Assembly: GCA_947445425.1 (NCBI GenBank)
Contig: CANFFA010000015.1
Span: forward strand, 1-14,607
Origin: Paludibacteraceae bacterium
Lineage (GTDB): Bacteria > Bacteroidota > Bacteroidia > Bacteroidales > Paludibacteraceae
Direction: 5' to 3'
Length of the DNA stretch: 14,607 nucleotides
Shown: positions 14,416-14,607 of the stretch, in pieces
Layout: the number at the start of each line of letters is the position of its first letter
Position numbering within the stretch: the first letter of the stretch is position 1
Made by a program: the position numbers and the translations under genes
The notes under the pieces: generated by a model
Seen by the model: only the letters and a program-made list of their open reading frames with translations
The model's database searches: none
Told to the model about the DNA's origin: nothing

Positions 14416-14435
14416 CCCCTGTAGGGGTTAGGGGT
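14416..14435 (+). repeat. CCCC/GGGG hairpin and doubled TAGGGGT word before rplC
   Basis: CCCC (14416-14419) can pair with GGGG (14424-14427) around TGTA, and TAGGGGT occurs twice in succession (14422-14428 and 14429-14435). Similar CCCCT/AGGGG words are, from memory, common dispersed intergenic repeats in Bacteroidota. It lies 15-35 bases before the rplC ATG and could affect translation initiation. Confidence 0.35.
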
Positions 14436-14449
14436 TAACAACAATTGAA

Positions 14450-14607
14450 ATGCCAGGATTATTAGGAAAAAAAATCGGAATGACATCCGTTTTCAGTGCC
14501 GATGGTAAAAATGTACCATGCACTGTTATTGAAGCAGGTCCTTGTGTTGTTACTCAACTTAAAACAATCGAAATTGACGGTTACGAAGCTGTTCAAGTAG
14601 GTTTTCA
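14450..14607 (+). CDS. rplC: 50S ribosomal protein L3, 5' part
   Basis: L3 is an early-assembling 50S protein near the peptidyl-transferase centre. The 52 complete codons before the window edge read [20 protein letters not shown] followed by [13 protein letters not shown], the unmistakable L3 N-terminus (LGKKIGMT). The gene is cut by the window end, not broken. It follows rpsJ after a 96-base spacer, as in the S10 operon order. Confidence 0.95.
   Translation, partial: MPGLLGKKIGMTSVFSADGKNVPCTVIEAGPCVVTQLKTIEIDGYEAVQVGF

Overview
The window is a chromosomal segment from a member of the Bacteroidota. The evidence is three upstream boxes matching the phylum's promoter consensus TAnnTTTG, start codons without Shine-Dalgarno sequences even in front of ribosomal protein genes, a truncated secreted protein resembling a Bacteroidota DUF4468-type family, and the gene order rpsL-rpsG-fusA-rpsJ-rplC. 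The class or genus cannot be settled from the sequence alone.

Positions 1-3061 carry minus-strand genes. At the left edge is the 5' end of a small secreted protein gene interrupted by an in-frame TAG. Next comes a long gene for a SulP-type anion transporter fused to a beta-carbonic anhydrase, flanked downstream by a near-perfect 36-bp palindrome. Upstream of it lies a small gene of unknown function with a signal peptide, whose promoter box sits so close to its ATG that a leaderless mRNA is likely. The region 3062-3412 is a divergent promoter region that also holds a protein-like minus frame without ATG.

Positions 3413-10422 form a plus-strand biotin operon: bioB, bioA, bioF, bioG, bioC, bioD and an EamA-type membrane transporter. 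BioC methylates malonyl-ACP so that fatty acid synthesis can extend it, BioG removes the methyl group from pimeloyl-ACP methyl ester, and BioF, BioA, BioD and BioB build biotin from pimeloyl-ACP. The pathway is therefore complete. The operon is unusually rich in repeats. The bioB-bioA and bioC-bioD spacers are almost entirely filled by two copies of one inverted-repeat element. The bioA-bioF spacer is a tandem array of a GAGACGCAAT/ATTGCGTCTC palindrome, and a palindrome with the same arms sits in frame inside bioG. The bioB frame opens 55 codons before the normal BioB start, and this upstream stretch looks like a real peptide placed just after the promoter. A terminator follows the transporter gene.

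Positions 10563-14607 hold the start of the str/S10 ribosomal supercluster: a good promoter, rpsL, rpsG, fusA, rpsJ and the 5' part of rplC. The 213-bp rpsL-rpsG spacer can fold into two consecutive nested hairpins and is a candidate site for ribosomal-protein feedback control. Hairpins also occupy the fusA-rpsJ and rpsJ-rplC spacers.

The most interesting signals are the in-frame leader of bioB, the two repeat families of the biotin operon, including one inserted into a coding sequence, and the structured rpsL-rpsG spacer.
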